DNA of 64,000 nt. Source: CAZPXZ01 sp965219495 (GTDB lineage: Bacteria; Pseudomonadota; Alphaproteobacteria; Rhodobacterales; CAZPXZ01). Below the pieces are notes generated by a model. It was not told the origin of the DNA, made no database searches, and saw only the letters and a program-made list of their open reading frames with translations. Where the stretch lies: contig OZ244777.1 of assembly GCA_965219495.1 (NCBI GenBank), positions 1,674,001-1,738,000 of the forward strand. The letters are read 5' to 3'. Of the stretch, positions 45,134 to 54,522 are shown piece by piece (positions within the stretch are counted from its first letter, which is position 1; every line of letters begins with the position of its first letter). A program made the position numbers and the translations under genes.

Positions 45134-47428
45134 CTACGCCGACGAGATTAACTGCCATATTCGCGCCGGTGTCATGGGCATGTCGACATGCCGGATGCCC
45201 AATTCCCAAAGCGCGTCGAGAACCGAATTGGCCACCGCAGGCAACGCGCCAACGGTTCCCGCTTCGCCGCATCCCTTCATCCCCAGAGGGTTCGTGGTGG
45301 ATGGAATGGGCTCGCTTCGGAAAACCATATTCGGCATGGAGTCCGCTCGCGGAAGGGCGTAATCCATAAACGACCCGGTAATGAGTTGTCCGTCATTGTC
45401 ATAGAACGCATGTTCCAGAATCGCTTGGCCAATTCCCTGAACGACGCCGCCATGGACCTGTCCTTCGACCAGCAGAGGATTGATCAGCAAGCCAAAATCG
45501 TCCACCGCCGCGTAACGAACGACCCTGACTTCTCCGGTTTCCGGGTCGATCTCCACCTCGCAGATATGGCATCCGTTCGGGAAGGCGCGTTCGGGCAGCG
45601 TGGCGAGCACCCGGGCCGAAAGCGATGGCGCCCGGCCCTGCTGAATGGCCCGCTCCGCAATGGAGTCCACGGAAACCGTTCTGTCCGAGCCAACAACCCG
45701 AAACAATCCTGGTTCGAACTCGATGTCCGCCGAATCCGCTTCGAGAGCCTCCTCCGCTTCTTTCCTAAGCAGTTCCACGAGAGCGTCACTCGCTCGAATG
45801 AGCGCAAATCCTTGCGCGGTGACCGAACGCGACCCGCCGGTTCCGCCGCCGGCCGGGATCCGCTCCGAATCCCCCTCGACAACACGAACCTTCTTCGGCG
45901 AGATACCGATCGCGTCATGCAAAATCTGCTTGTAGGAGGTCGCATGTCCCTGACCGTTCGACTGGGTGCCGACGAGAAGCTCCCAGCATCCGTCCTCCAT
46001 CAGTCGAAGTTCCGCGTGTTCGTCTCGATCCCCGAGAATGCACTCGACGTAATACGCGACGCCGAGACCGCGTAGCTTGCCGCGTCCGGCGGAAACCTTG
46101 CGGCGTTCCGCGAACCCCTCGATGTCCGCCTCCTGCCCGGCGCGAGTCAGAACGCGCTTGAATTCTCCCACATCGTAGATTTCGCCGGCTGCGGAGCGGT
46201 ATGGAAAGGAATCGGGTGAAACGAAGTTTCGCCGGCGCAGTTCCATCGGACACAGCCCGAATTCGCGGGACGCGATATCCATGAGGCGTTCAATCACGTA
46301 ATTCGCTTCCGGGCGTCCGGCTCCACGATACGCATCGACCGGTGCGGTATTCGTGTACACCCCGTGCACCGAATAGAAGAGGTGCTGGAAGTCGTAAGCG
46401 CCGGGAAGCACCTTGACCAGAAGCACCGAAGGAATGATCGCGCCGTGGGGCGACAGGTAGGCGCCCATGGCGACGGTGCTGTCCACCCGCAGCGCCTGCA
46501 GACGAAATTCATTGTCGAACGCCCCAACCGCGCACGTCACATGGTCGCGCCCCATCGCGTCCGAGAGAAATGCTTCCGACCGGTCGGCGATCCATCGCAC
46601 CGGAAACCCCGTCTTGCGGCACGCGTAGGCAACCGCGGTGTATTCCGGATAGGTCATGGCCTTGGTGCCAAAGCCGCCGCCGACGTCGCCAATTGTCACG
46701 CGCACGTGCTCGGGCTTCAGTCCGAGCCGGACGGAGACTTCATCCCGTGTCCGCCAAACATTCTGGCCGCTGATCGCAAGGTGCAGTTTTTGTTCGTTCG
46801 CGTCCCAATGTCCGATGGCGCCACGCGGTTCCATGGGCGAACCGACGATGCGATTGTTCACCAGTTCGATTTCTACGCGATGCGCCGCCTGCGCTATCCG
46901 TGCGTCGACCTCCGTCTCGTTCCCGTATGCCCAGTCGAAAGCGAGGTTCCCGGGTGCGCCAGCGTGGAGGGCCGATCCTTCCGCATGCTCGGCTTGCGCG
47001 GTATCGACCACGGCCGGAAGCTCTTCGTAATCGACTTCGACGAGTTCTGCTGCGTCCACCGCTTCCGCGCGCGTGCGGGCGAGCACCATCGCAACCGGCT
47101 CCCCGGCAAAGCGCACGCGATCGGCGGCAATGAGTGGACGCTGGGGACGGGGCGCGCGGGCGCCATCTCGATTGGGAACCGTGACGGCGTCGATATCGTT
47201 CACGCCTTCCGCTTCCAATTCATCTCCGAGCAGCACCGCTAAGACACCGGGCGCGGCCCGCGCCGCGGTCGCATCCACATCGAGTATGCGCGCATGCGGG
47301 ATGGGAGAGCGCACGAATATCGCGCGAAGAGCGCCTGCCGCCGGCTGGTCGTCCAAATAGGCGCCCAGCCCCTTGAGCAAACGGGGGTCCTCCTCGCGCC
47401 GGACGGATTGGCCGATGCCGAATTTCAT
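45134..47428 (-). CDS. Xanthine/carbon-monoxide dehydrogenase family molybdopterin-binding large subunit
   Basis: A 764-residue large subunit. IGQSVRREEDPRLLKGLGAY at the start, IGDVGGGFGTKAMTYPEYTA, VDAYRGAGRPEANYVIERL (AYRGAGR active loop, form II type), GQGHATSYKQIL and GMKGCGEAGTVGALP with the catalytic Glu. It would hydroxylate an organic substrate at a Mo-cytosine dinucleotide cofactor. The FAD (CoxM-like) and 2Fe-2S (CoxS-like) subunits it normally needs are absent from this window. It lies downstream of MttB and DMGDH-like genes, probably in the same operon. Confidence 0.92.
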   Translation of the reverse strand: MKFGIGQSVRREEDPRLLKGLGAYLDDQPAAGALRAIFVRSPIPHARILDVDATAARAAPGVLAVLLGDELEAEGVNDIDAVTVPNRDGARAPRPQRPLIAADRVRFAGEPVAMVLARTRAEAVDAAELVEVDYEELPAVVDTAQAEHAEGSALHAGAPGNLAFDWAYGNETEVDARIAQAAHRVEIELVNNRIVGSPMEPRGAIGHWDANEQKLHLAISGQNVWRTRDEVSVRLGLKPEHVRVTIGDVGGGFGTKAMTYPEYTAVAYACRKTGFPVRWIADRSEAFLSDAMGRDHVTCAVGAFDNEFRLQALRVDSTVAMGAYLSPHGAIIPSVLLVKVLPGAYDFQHLFYSVHGVYTNTAPVDAYRGAGRPEANYVIERLMDIASREFGLCPMELRRRNFVSPDSFPYRSAAGEIYDVGEFKRVLTRAGQEADIEGFAERRKVSAGRGKLRGLGVAYYVECILGDRDEHAELRLMEDGCWELLVGTQSNGQGHATSYKQILHDAIGISPKKVRVVEGDSERIPAGGGTGGSRSVTAQGFALIRASDALVELLRKEAEEALEADSADIEFEPGLFRVVGSDRTVSVDSIAERAIQQGRAPSLSARVLATLPERAFPNGCHICEVEIDPETGEVRVVRYAAVDDFGLLINPLLVEGQVHGGVVQGIGQAILEHAFYDNDGQLITGSFMDYALPRADSMPNMVFRSEPIPSTTNPLGMKGCGEAGTVGALPAVANSVLDALWELGIRHVDMPMTPARIWQLISSA

Positions 47429-47532
47429 TCCGCAGGACTCGCCCGGTTCAGCGGTGCGGCAAAGGATCTGGCGCGCGCTCCAGCGCTTGCAACCTTAAGA
47501 TGACCGCGAGCCACCTCACCGCCATCACCGGT

Positions 47533-49959
47533 TCAAGCGCGCATCTTCTCGCCGCGGGGATCGAAGAGCGGTTCGGAAAACAGTTTTGCCGAACAGCGAT
47601 CGGCGAGAATTTCGATTTCCCAGCCTTCCGTCCTATCCACAAATGCCTTCGGCACGTAACCAAGCGCGACCGATTTTCCGGATTCGTGGGCGTAACCACC
47701 AGAAGTTACCCGACCACGGATTTCGCCATCCAGCCAGATCGGCTCATCTCCGAGTACGTCGATGTCTTCCGTCTCCACGGCGAATGTACACAAGCGAACC
47801 GATCCCCCGGATTCCCGTTCCGCTCGTGCCGCCTCCCGGCCAATGAAGTCGACGTTCTTCTCGTAAGAAACGAATCTGTCCATGCCCGCCTCAAGAGGTC
47901 CGTAAACCGGGCGATACTCTGTAACCCAGGAACCAAATCCTTTTTCGAGCCGAAGGCCGTTCAGAGCCCGGCCGCCGAAGTGCCGGATCCCGAATTCCTC
48001 TCCTGCTTCGAGAAGTTGCTCGTAGAGGCGCAACTGGAACTCCGCTGGGCACCAGATCTCGTATCCGAGATCGCCCGTATAGCTCACTCGGCCGACCCGG
48101 CAGGGCACAACGCCTACATCCATCTCCCGAATGTCGAGGAAGCGGAATGCCTTTCCCGAGACATCCATCGGAGTCAATGCGGCCAGCACATCACCAGACC
48201 GCGGACCGGCGATGGCAAGACCGACGGTGGCGAGTCCCAAGGCCCGGACGCTCGCGCCTTCCTTTGCGGGCTCCTGCTCGAAGAACCATCGCATATGGTA
48301 GTCCTCCGCTGCCCCCGAGCCCACGAGAAAGAAAACCGAATCGTTCAGATTCGCAGTCGTGAAATCGCCGATCAGCTTTCCTTGTTCGTTGAGCATCGGG
48401 GTAAGCGACATGCGCCCGGACTTTGGCATGCGCCCCGCAAGAATGTGGTCGAGCCATTCCCGCGCGCCTTCGCCTGCGACTTCGTACTTGGCAAAACCGG
48501 AGATCTCCGAAATACCGACGGACTTTCGGACTGCGCGGCACTCGGCAGCGACATGCTCGAAATCCGTAGAACGCCGAAATGAAAGCACGTCTTCCACGCC
48601 TTCGGGGGCATACCAGAGCGGGACCTCAAGCCCCGAGGCGTCTCCCATCACGGCTCCCTTGGCAAGAAGGCGATCGTAAATCGGCGTCGTCCGCAGGGGT
48701 CGACCCGCCGGAAGCTCCTCATTCGGAAAGCTGATTTCGAAACGCCGCGCATAATTCTCGCGGACCTTTGCGTTGGTATAGGCCATTGTTGACCAGTCAC
48801 CATAACGCGCGACATCCATGCCCCAGACATCGGCGCCGGGGTCGCCATCGAGGATCCAGTTCGCAAGCGCAAAACCGACACCGCCGCCCTGGGAGAATCC
48901 CGCCATTACGCCACAGGCGCACCAGTAATTCCGGAGCCCGCGCACGGGGCCGACCAGGGGATTGCCGTCCGGCGCAAACGTGAAAGGGCCGTTGATCGCT
49001 TCCCGGATGCCCGCCCTCGAAAAAGCGGGAAAATGCTCGAACCCTATTTCGAGCGAAGGAGTGATCCGATCAAAGTCCGGCTGGAGCAATTCCGGTCCGA
49101 AATCCCAAGGCGTTTCCTGTTCCGACCAGGGCACGCAAGCTTTTTCGTACGTACCCAGCAACATCCCGTCCCGTTCTTGCCGCATGTACAGCTCTCCGGA
49201 GAAATCTGTCGCATGCATCAGTTCGCGACCGGTCCTTTCCCGGTGTTCGATCACTTCGGGCATTGCCTCTGTCAGGATGTAGTGATGCTCCATCGCAAGC
49301 ACCGGCAACTCCAGCCCGGCCATGCGCCCCACTTCCCGAGCCCACAACCCGGCGGCGTTGACCACATGCCCCGCGCGGATGGCGCCCTCTTCCGTGACGA
49401 CATCCCAGTCCCCATTCTCCCTCTGAACAGTGTCCACCACCCTGTTGCGGAGCTTGACTCTTGCGCCCAGGGCCTGCGCCGCTTTCGCGTAGGCCCGAGT
49501 GGTGCCGGCGGGATCGACATGCGCCGTCACCTGGTCGTGCATGGCGCCGACAAAATAGGAGGGATCCGCGAGCGGCATCAGTTCCGCCGCTTCCGCAGGC
49601 GAGATTATCCTGTGTTCGACGCCATGGTACCGCGCCCGAGCGACCACCATCTTCAGCCAGTCAAGCCGCGATTCGCTGCTGGCGAAGAGAACGTTGCCGG
49701 TCACGTGCACACTGCAGTTCTGGCCCGACAACTCCTCGATCTCCGACATAACCTCCATGGTGTATTTCTGCAGGCCGGCAATGTCCGGATTTCCGTTCAA
49801 CATGTGCATGCCGCCGGCCGCGTGCCAGGATGAGCCTGAAGTCAGTTCATCCCGCTCAATGAGCAGCGCGTCCCTGCAACCATTCTTCGCGAGGTGGTAG
49901 AGAACGGAGCAACCGACAACACCGCCGCCGATCACCACAACTTCTGCATGCGTATTCAC
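47533..49959 (-). CDS. FAD-dependent dimethylglycine/sarcosine dehydrogenase-like protein with GcvT domain
   Basis: An 808-residue protein in two parts. Residues 1-390 are a DAO-type flavoprotein with EVVVIGGGVVGCSVLYHLAK (dinucleotide fold) and SSWHAAGGMHMLNGNP (covalent FAD region of DMGDH/sarcosine dehydrogenases). Residues about 430-800 are a GcvT-like tetrahydrofolate-binding domain (FAKYEVAGEGAREWLDHILA to the end). It demethylates N-methylated amino acids and passes the methyl to folate. It follows mttB by 32 bp, which fits stepwise betaine or methylamine demethylation. Confidence 0.93.
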   Translation of the reverse strand: MNTHAEVVVIGGGVVGCSVLYHLAKNGCRDALLIERDELTSGSSWHAAGGMHMLNGNPDIAGLQKYTMEVMSEIEELSGQNCSVHVTGNVLFASSESRLDWLKMVVARARYHGVEHRIISPAEAAELMPLADPSYFVGAMHDQVTAHVDPAGTTRAYAKAAQALGARVKLRNRVVDTVQRENGDWDVVTEEGAIRAGHVVNAAGLWAREVGRMAGLELPVLAMEHHYILTEAMPEVIEHRERTGRELMHATDFSGELYMRQERDGMLLGTYEKACVPWSEQETPWDFGPELLQPDFDRITPSLEIGFEHFPAFSRAGIREAINGPFTFAPDGNPLVGPVRGLRNYWCACGVMAGFSQGGGVGFALANWILDGDPGADVWGMDVARYGDWSTMAYTNAKVRENYARRFEISFPNEELPAGRPLRTTPIYDRLLAKGAVMGDASGLEVPLWYAPEGVEDVLSFRRSTDFEHVAAECRAVRKSVGISEISGFAKYEVAGEGAREWLDHILAGRMPKSGRMSLTPMLNEQGKLIGDFTTANLNDSVFFLVGSGAAEDYHMRWFFEQEPAKEGASVRALGLATVGLAIAGPRSGDVLAALTPMDVSGKAFRFLDIREMDVGVVPCRVGRVSYTGDLGYEIWCPAEFQLRLYEQLLEAGEEFGIRHFGGRALNGLRLEKGFGSWVTEYRPVYGPLEAGMDRFVSYEKNVDFIGREAARAERESGGSVRLCTFAVETEDIDVLGDEPIWLDGEIRGRVTSGGYAHESGKSVALGYVPKAFVDRTEGWEIEILADRCSAKLFSEPLFDPRGEKMRA

Positions 49960-49991
49960 CCTGCCAAACTCCTTTCTCCTTGCCCCAGCCG

Positions 49992-51545
49992 CTAGAAATC
50001 GGTCGGAGCGCCACCTTCCTCGACGCGTTTGGCGACAAACGCTTCGAGCTCTTCGCGAACGCCCGGATCGATCGGGGCAGGCTCAATTTCCTTCAGGATT
50101 TGCTTCCAGATTCCGTTGGCGCGACGGGTGGCGTCCACGGCGCCGGTTTCCTGCCAGGTTTCGAAGTTGCGCCAGTCGCTTAGAAATGGCATGTGAAACG
50201 CGTTTTCGTATCGTTCCTGCGTATGGGCGCATCCGAAGAAATGACCGCCCGGACCGACTTCCCGCACGGCTTCGATGCCGAGGGCATCTTCACTGAATTC
50301 GAAGCCGTCATAATACGCTCTCAACCATTCCAGAATCTCGCAGTCAATAATGTATTTTTCGTAGCTTGCCGACAGTCCGCCTTCCAGCCAGCCGGCCGCG
50401 TGAATGATGATGTTCACGCCGCCCGTCAACACTCCCCAGAGTGCAAACACGGACTCCCATACGCTTTGCGCGTCCGGCGCGTTCGAAGCGTTCACGTTTG
50501 AAGCCCGGTACGGCAGCTTGTAGAACCGCGCCATCTGTCCGCCGAGCTGGGCGCCACGCATGTATTCGGGAGTCCCGAATGCGGGTGCTCCGGATTTCAT
50601 GTCGACGTTGGAAACAAATCCCCCGTAAACGCAGCGTGCGCCCGGCGCCAGTAGCTGGCACACGGCGATCCCTGCAAGCGCCTCGGCGGTCTGCTGCGTT
50701 ACGGCGCCCGCGATGGTGACCGGCGCCATGGCTCCTGAGAGCGTGAATGGAGTGATGATCACGCCCTGCCCGCGTTCCGCGCAACGCATGGCGCCGTCCA
50801 TCATCGGCCCGTCAATTTTCATTGGCGAGTTGGTATTGATGTTGGTGAATACACGTGCAACGGAGGGAAATTCATCCTCGCTCACCCGGGAGGCGATACG
50901 GACCATTTCCAAGACATCGAGCACGCGTTCGCGCCCGAGACTGTAGGCGTGGGTTACCTTGTCCGAAATCAGCAACTTGTCGAGATGCGCTTCGAGATGC
51001 CGTATGGATGGGTGCAAGTCGATCGGTTCAACGGGATAACCGCCGATCAGGTGAATGCAATTGAAGTGCTGACCGAGTTGAAGGAGTTTGCGGTAGTCCT
51101 CGCGATTGCCGGTGCGGCGTCCGCGGTCCAAATCCTGAACGTTCGGCGCGCTTCCGACTGGGGCGAAGGCGACATGCCGGCCACCGATGGTGATCTTTCT
51201 TTCCGGGTTGCGCGGAACCACTTCGAAGGTTTCGGGGGCGTGCCGGATCGATTCCTCTATGATTTCCCGGCCGATGCGCACATGCTTGCGCTCGAAATCG
51301 ACGACCGCGCCCGCGTTCCGCAACAGGCCGAGTGCTTCGTCGTGGAGGATTTCCAGTCCCACCTCTTCCAGCATCCGCATTGCGCCATCATGAATGGCCC
51401 GAATGCCTTCCTCGTTCAGCGGCTCGATATAGTGGTCCGTGTTGAACGGTTGACCCCAAGGCCGTTGCGCAACGGTCGGAGCAGAACGGCGGACATTGCC
51501 GCTCCGTCCACCGTGTCGACCCCTCGTTCTCCCGGATGTTGGCAT
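49992..51545 (-). CDS. mttB: MttB-family (trimethylamine/glycine betaine) corrinoid methyltransferase
   Basis: A 517-residue TIM-barrel methyltransferase of the MttB superfamily: MRMLEEVGLEILHDEALGLL, GGRHVAFAPVGSAPNVQDLD, PFTLSGAMAPVTIAGAVTQQ and GPGGHFFGCAHTQERYENAF. The frame contains no in-frame TAG, so it is the non-pyrrolysine type that in studied cases (MtgB) demethylates glycine betaine or related quaternary amines. ATG 51545 follows GAGGA. No corrinoid protein or RamA activator is nearby, so partners must be elsewhere. Confidence 0.92.
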   Translation of the reverse strand: MPTSGRTRGRHGGRSGNVRRSAPTVAQRPWGQPFNTDHYIEPLNEEGIRAIHDGAMRMLEEVGLEILHDEALGLLRNAGAVVDFERKHVRIGREIIEESIRHAPETFEVVPRNPERKITIGGRHVAFAPVGSAPNVQDLDRGRRTGNREDYRKLLQLGQHFNCIHLIGGYPVEPIDLHPSIRHLEAHLDKLLISDKVTHAYSLGRERVLDVLEMVRIASRVSEDEFPSVARVFTNINTNSPMKIDGPMMDGAMRCAERGQGVIITPFTLSGAMAPVTIAGAVTQQTAEALAGIAVCQLLAPGARCVYGGFVSNVDMKSGAPAFGTPEYMRGAQLGGQMARFYKLPYRASNVNASNAPDAQSVWESVFALWGVLTGGVNIIIHAAGWLEGGLSASYEKYIIDCEILEWLRAYYDGFEFSEDALGIEAVREVGPGGHFFGCAHTQERYENAFHMPFLSDWRNFETWQETGAVDATRRANGIWKQILKEIEPAPIDPGVREELEAFVAKRVEEGGAPTDF

Positions 51546-52080
51546 GAAGTCCTCGCGAACTGATCAGACGGGAATGCACAATCATGGCAAAGTTTCTGAA
51601 AGGCAAGTAGCTGCAACAAAATTTTTGAGTGCAGAGCGCTGAACGAAGGAACGCATGGTGCAATCGTTCATCATGGCCGGCCAATTCTCGCGGGCATGCG
51701 AAGCGCACGGGAAGGCGCCTACGCGACATGGAGGCACCGAAAGCCGGAATGGAATTCCTCTCGGGACTTCTCCCGAACTGTTCCGGTCTGGCGTGGCAGT
51801 TCCGCCAGCGCTTGGCGATGGACGAGATGCCGGAAGTCCGGGTCACGCTTCCGCATGACCGAAAATGCTTGCTTCTGGCCGACCGGTCCGCTTGACCGGC
51901 CCCAGCGCCTGGCAGACCTAGGAAAACTCGACGGCACGGAATTCGGGTATCAGGAAAGAAGTGCTCGCCAACTGCAACCGGACTCATCTGAAAGCAATTC
52001 ATTCGACGGCACTCTGACAAACATCCCGAACGATTTCCGGAATGCGTTTCCGCATCGAAATTCACTTGCGCGAATTTCGG
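51546..52080. other. Region without a recognisable gene
   Basis: About 535 bp upstream of mttB, next to the decayed vapC. Several frames are open on both strands without family resemblance. It should contain the promoter of the mttB operon on the minus strand. Confidence 0.45.
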
Positions 52081-52484
52081 TTAACTCGAGACAACCGGTC
52101 GAGACCATCGAATTACGACTGCCTTGACGCCAACGTCCAATCTGGCCAACGCACGGTCAGCGGCAATCACGGGTGATCCTTCCGACACCGCCGGCGCCAA
52201 GCAGAAGCGGTCCCCAACCGATAGGCCGTTGCTGCGCGTTTGACGCCGCAGCAATCCGGCTCTTCGCGCCTGTTCAACATCTACCGGACGAATGGCGGGT
52301 GGAAGCGCATCCAGCGCTTCTGCGGCTTCGCGATTGTCGAAGCCATGATCCACTCGTTTGGATACCGCGTCCGAAAATTTTGCAGCGCTTATCAAGCCAC
52401 CTGCAAGGCGTCAGCAACTTCCGCTGCGCCCGATTCCCGGTCGATCAGCGCGAGTAACGCGGAGGAACCAACCACAGCGCTGAT
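52081..52484 (-). pseudogene. vapC: VapC-type PIN-domain toxin, decayed
   Basis: The first frame reads VVGSSALLALIDRESGAAEV, the PIN start, but the first catalytic Asp (VVDSSALL in the family) is Gly and the expected ATG at 52484 is ATC. Near 52408 the frame shifts and continues with ISAAKFSDAVSKRVDHG, ALDALPPAIRPVDVEQARRA and LSVGDRFCLAPAVSEGSPVI, the rest of the PIN fold with its SVGDR acid block. Start loss, active-site change and frameshift together mean no toxin. Confidence 0.82.
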
Positions 52485-52741
52485 TCGTCCGCTTCTTTCC
52501 GCGCCTCGGCGCGCCTTTCATCGATGAGTTCGTCAACCAGCGGCACACCTTCGGGAACTTTCTCCCTCGCCATATCTTGCAGCTTGAGTATCGCAACTCT
52601 CCGCGACACCACTTTCCGTTCCCCTTGGACCACACGCGCTGTCAGATGGCCGGCCTCGTCAATCAACATTGCCGCCCTCATTCTTGCAGGGATGACGATT
52701 CGACCGTTTCTCGCGACGCGAATGTCCTGCGGCGCAACCAT
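52445..52741 (-). CDS. vapB: VapB-type AbrB-like antitoxin with lost stop codon
   Basis: A 98-residue antitoxin. APQDIRVARNGRIVIPARMR is the AbrB-type DNA-binding hairpin and VPEGVPLVDELIDERRAEAR the toxin-binding helix. The family normally ends at a GAATGA overlap with vapC. Here it reads GAATCA, so translation runs 13 residues into vapC territory (SALWLVPPRYSR). The antitoxin may still fold, while its toxin is dead. ATG 52741 has a weak ribosome site. Confidence 0.75.
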   Translation of the reverse strand: MVAPQDIRVARNGRIVIPARMRAAMLIDEAGHLTARVVQGERKVVSRRVAILKLQDMAREKVPEGVPLVDELIDERRAEARKEADESALWLVPPRYSR

Positions 52742-52789
52742 TCCCGGCTCTTCAGGCGCGGCACGTCCGGGTCTCCAGGCAACCGCAAT

Positions 52790-53500
52790 TCACGGGGCCG
52801 AACCCGCCTTCCCGCAATTGAACTGCGCTGAACCGGTAAAGAACTCTCGGAATTCATCCAACTGCACAACGTGGCAGTAGATCATGTTAATGATCTTGAG
52901 TTCCGCTTCGTGCAATTCCATGGTTGCGGCCGCGCAGCAGTCCTCAACTACCACCACCCCAAAACTTTCATCTGCGAGGCTTCGCACGGTGGAAGAAACG
53001 CATTGGTCGGTAAAGATTCCGACGGCGATAATGTTTTCGATTTCCATGTTGCGCAGAAGGAGGCGGAGGTTCGTTCCTGTAATGGCGCTGTCGGTCGTCT
53101 TGAGCATGACGATGTCGTCCGCCTCCGGCGCCAATTCCGGTACGATCTGTCCGGGTTCCTGATCCTTTGGCAGCAGCAAGTAATTGAAACCGGGCTTCTT
53201 CTGACTCAGCGAACGATCGCGACCATCTTTCTTGTGGCAGGCGATCCGGGCGAAGATGATTTCCACGCCTTTCTCGCGGCATTCGTCGATCAACCGACGC
53301 GTGTTCGGGATGACGGTGTCGCGCATGCGTGCGAAGAATGGCTGCCAGGCTTCGGTTTCTTCCGGCGTAGCCTTGTCCGCCAGATACGTATTCTGGATGT
53401 CAATCACCAGAACGGCGGTCGTGGCGGGATCGAGATGAATGTCCTCCGGTTCTTCCGCGTTGGCGTAGTAGAACGAGCGATGTGCAGTCTTCCAACTCAT
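52790..53500 (-). CDS. Isochorismatase-family cysteine hydrolase
   Basis: A 236-residue isochorismatase-fold amidohydrolase. The catalytic triad is visible as Asp in AVLVIDIQNTYL, Lys in MLKTTDSAITG and Cys in GIFTDQCVSSTVRSL. Related enzymes hydrolyse N-carbamoyl compounds, ureidoacrylate, biuret or nicotinamide. ATG 53500 overlaps the livM stop by 4 bp, so it is the last gene of the transporter operon and probably acts on the imported compound, likely an amide or ureide. Confidence 0.92.
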   Translation of the reverse strand: MSWKTAHRSFYYANAEEPEDIHLDPATTAVLVIDIQNTYLADKATPEETEAWQPFFARMRDTVIPNTRRLIDECREKGVEIIFARIACHKKDGRDRSLSQKKPGFNYLLLPKDQEPGQIVPELAPEADDIVMLKTTDSAITGTNLRLLLRNMEIENIIAVGIFTDQCVSSTVRSLADESFGVVVVEDCCAAATMELHEAELKIINMIYCHVVQLDEFREFFTGSAQFNCGKAGSAP

Positions 53501-54522
53501 GTTTTCCTTCTCCCTGCTCGGATCAAATAGTATCCAATCTCCCTTGTGGGAACGATTCCTCCAGGCCGAATCGCGAGGATTGCGATCATCGATACGGCGA
53601 GAACGAACTCCGTTATGCCCACGACCGGTTCGGAGAACATGTTGGCCCTGTTGATCGCTCCCTCAAGCGCCCGCAGTCCTTCGAAAGCGCCGATAACAAC
53701 AAACGCCCCGATTACGGCGCCGGTCACCGTATTTGTTCCTCCAATCACCAGCATGCCGAGAATTACGAAAGTTTCCTTCAAATAGAACGCTTTCGGAGAA
53801 AATGACGTGATGAAATGGCCCCAGAGCGCGCCGCCAATACCCGCCATGAGCGCCGAAAGAATAAATGCCTGCCAACGCAACCGGGGAACATGCATGCCGC
53901 TTGCCGCGGCGGCGGTTTCGTCGTCTCGGCTCGCACGCAGCAGTATTCCGACCCGGGACTCCTTGAATGCCAGAGCCAGGGCGAGCGCAAGAAACGCGAC
54001 GACGCCCGCGAGCGGCATGGTCGTCGCCTTGGGCAACCCGAACAACGTCCGCGGTCCATTGGTTACATCGCTCCAGTGGCTCATGATGGTATGAAGCACC
54101 ACGAGAAGCGCGAAGGAAGTGATGACCGCGGCGGCATCGGACAACCGCATGAGCGGATAGGCGACCACCGCGGCGACCACCGCCGCCACAATGCCGCCGG
54201 CAAGCATGCCCGCATAAGGAGAAAGCTCGATGTCCGCGAGCACCGGATACAAGTCCGGCAATGCCATGCCCTTCATCTGCGCCGGAATGGTCAGGACGGC
54301 CGAGGTGTACGCTCCAATTCCCATGAAGCCGATATGGGCGAAGGAAAGAATTCCCGAGTTCCCCATGAAGACCTGGAGGCCGAGCACGAGAATGAGCGAA
54401 ATAAACAGGTTGGTGGCGATCCGGTCGAAGAGTCGGATTCCAATCAGTTCCACGATCACTCCGGCTGCCAGGACAAGGCCACCCAAAGCCAGAAGCGTGG
54501 CCAGATTGCGCGGCGCGGTCAT
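53497..54522 (-). CDS. livM: Branched-chain amino acid-type ABC permease (LivM)
   Basis: A 341-residue permease with about 9-10 helices. LFISLILVLGLQVFMGNSGI, SFAHIGFMGIGAYTSAVL and the cytoplasmic loop VGILLRASRDDETAAAASGM are LivM hallmarks, with GGTNTVTGAVIGAF near the end. It overlaps livH by 4 bp. It pairs with LivH to form the channel for import of the compound captured by the LivK-like protein. Confidence 0.92.
   Translation of the reverse strand: MTAPRNLATLLALGGLVLAAGVIVELIGIRLFDRIATNLFISLILVLGLQVFMGNSGILSFAHIGFMGIGAYTSAVLTIPAQMKGMALPDLYPVLADIELSPYAGMLAGGIVAAVVAAVVAYPLMRLSDAAAVITSFALLVVLHTIMSHWSDVTNGPRTLFGLPKATTMPLAGVVAFLALALALAFKESRVGILLRASRDDETAAAASGMHVPRLRWQAFILSALMAGIGGALWGHFITSFSPKAFYLKETFVILGMLVIGGTNTVTGAVIGAFVVIGAFEGLRALEGAINRANMFSEPVVGITEFVLAVSMIAILAIRPGGIVPTREIGYYLIRAGRRKT

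Noticed and set aside
49992..51545. Pyrrolysine in the MttB-like gene
   Set aside because: The frame runs through the whole family length with no in-frame TAG, so this is the non-pyrrolysine type.
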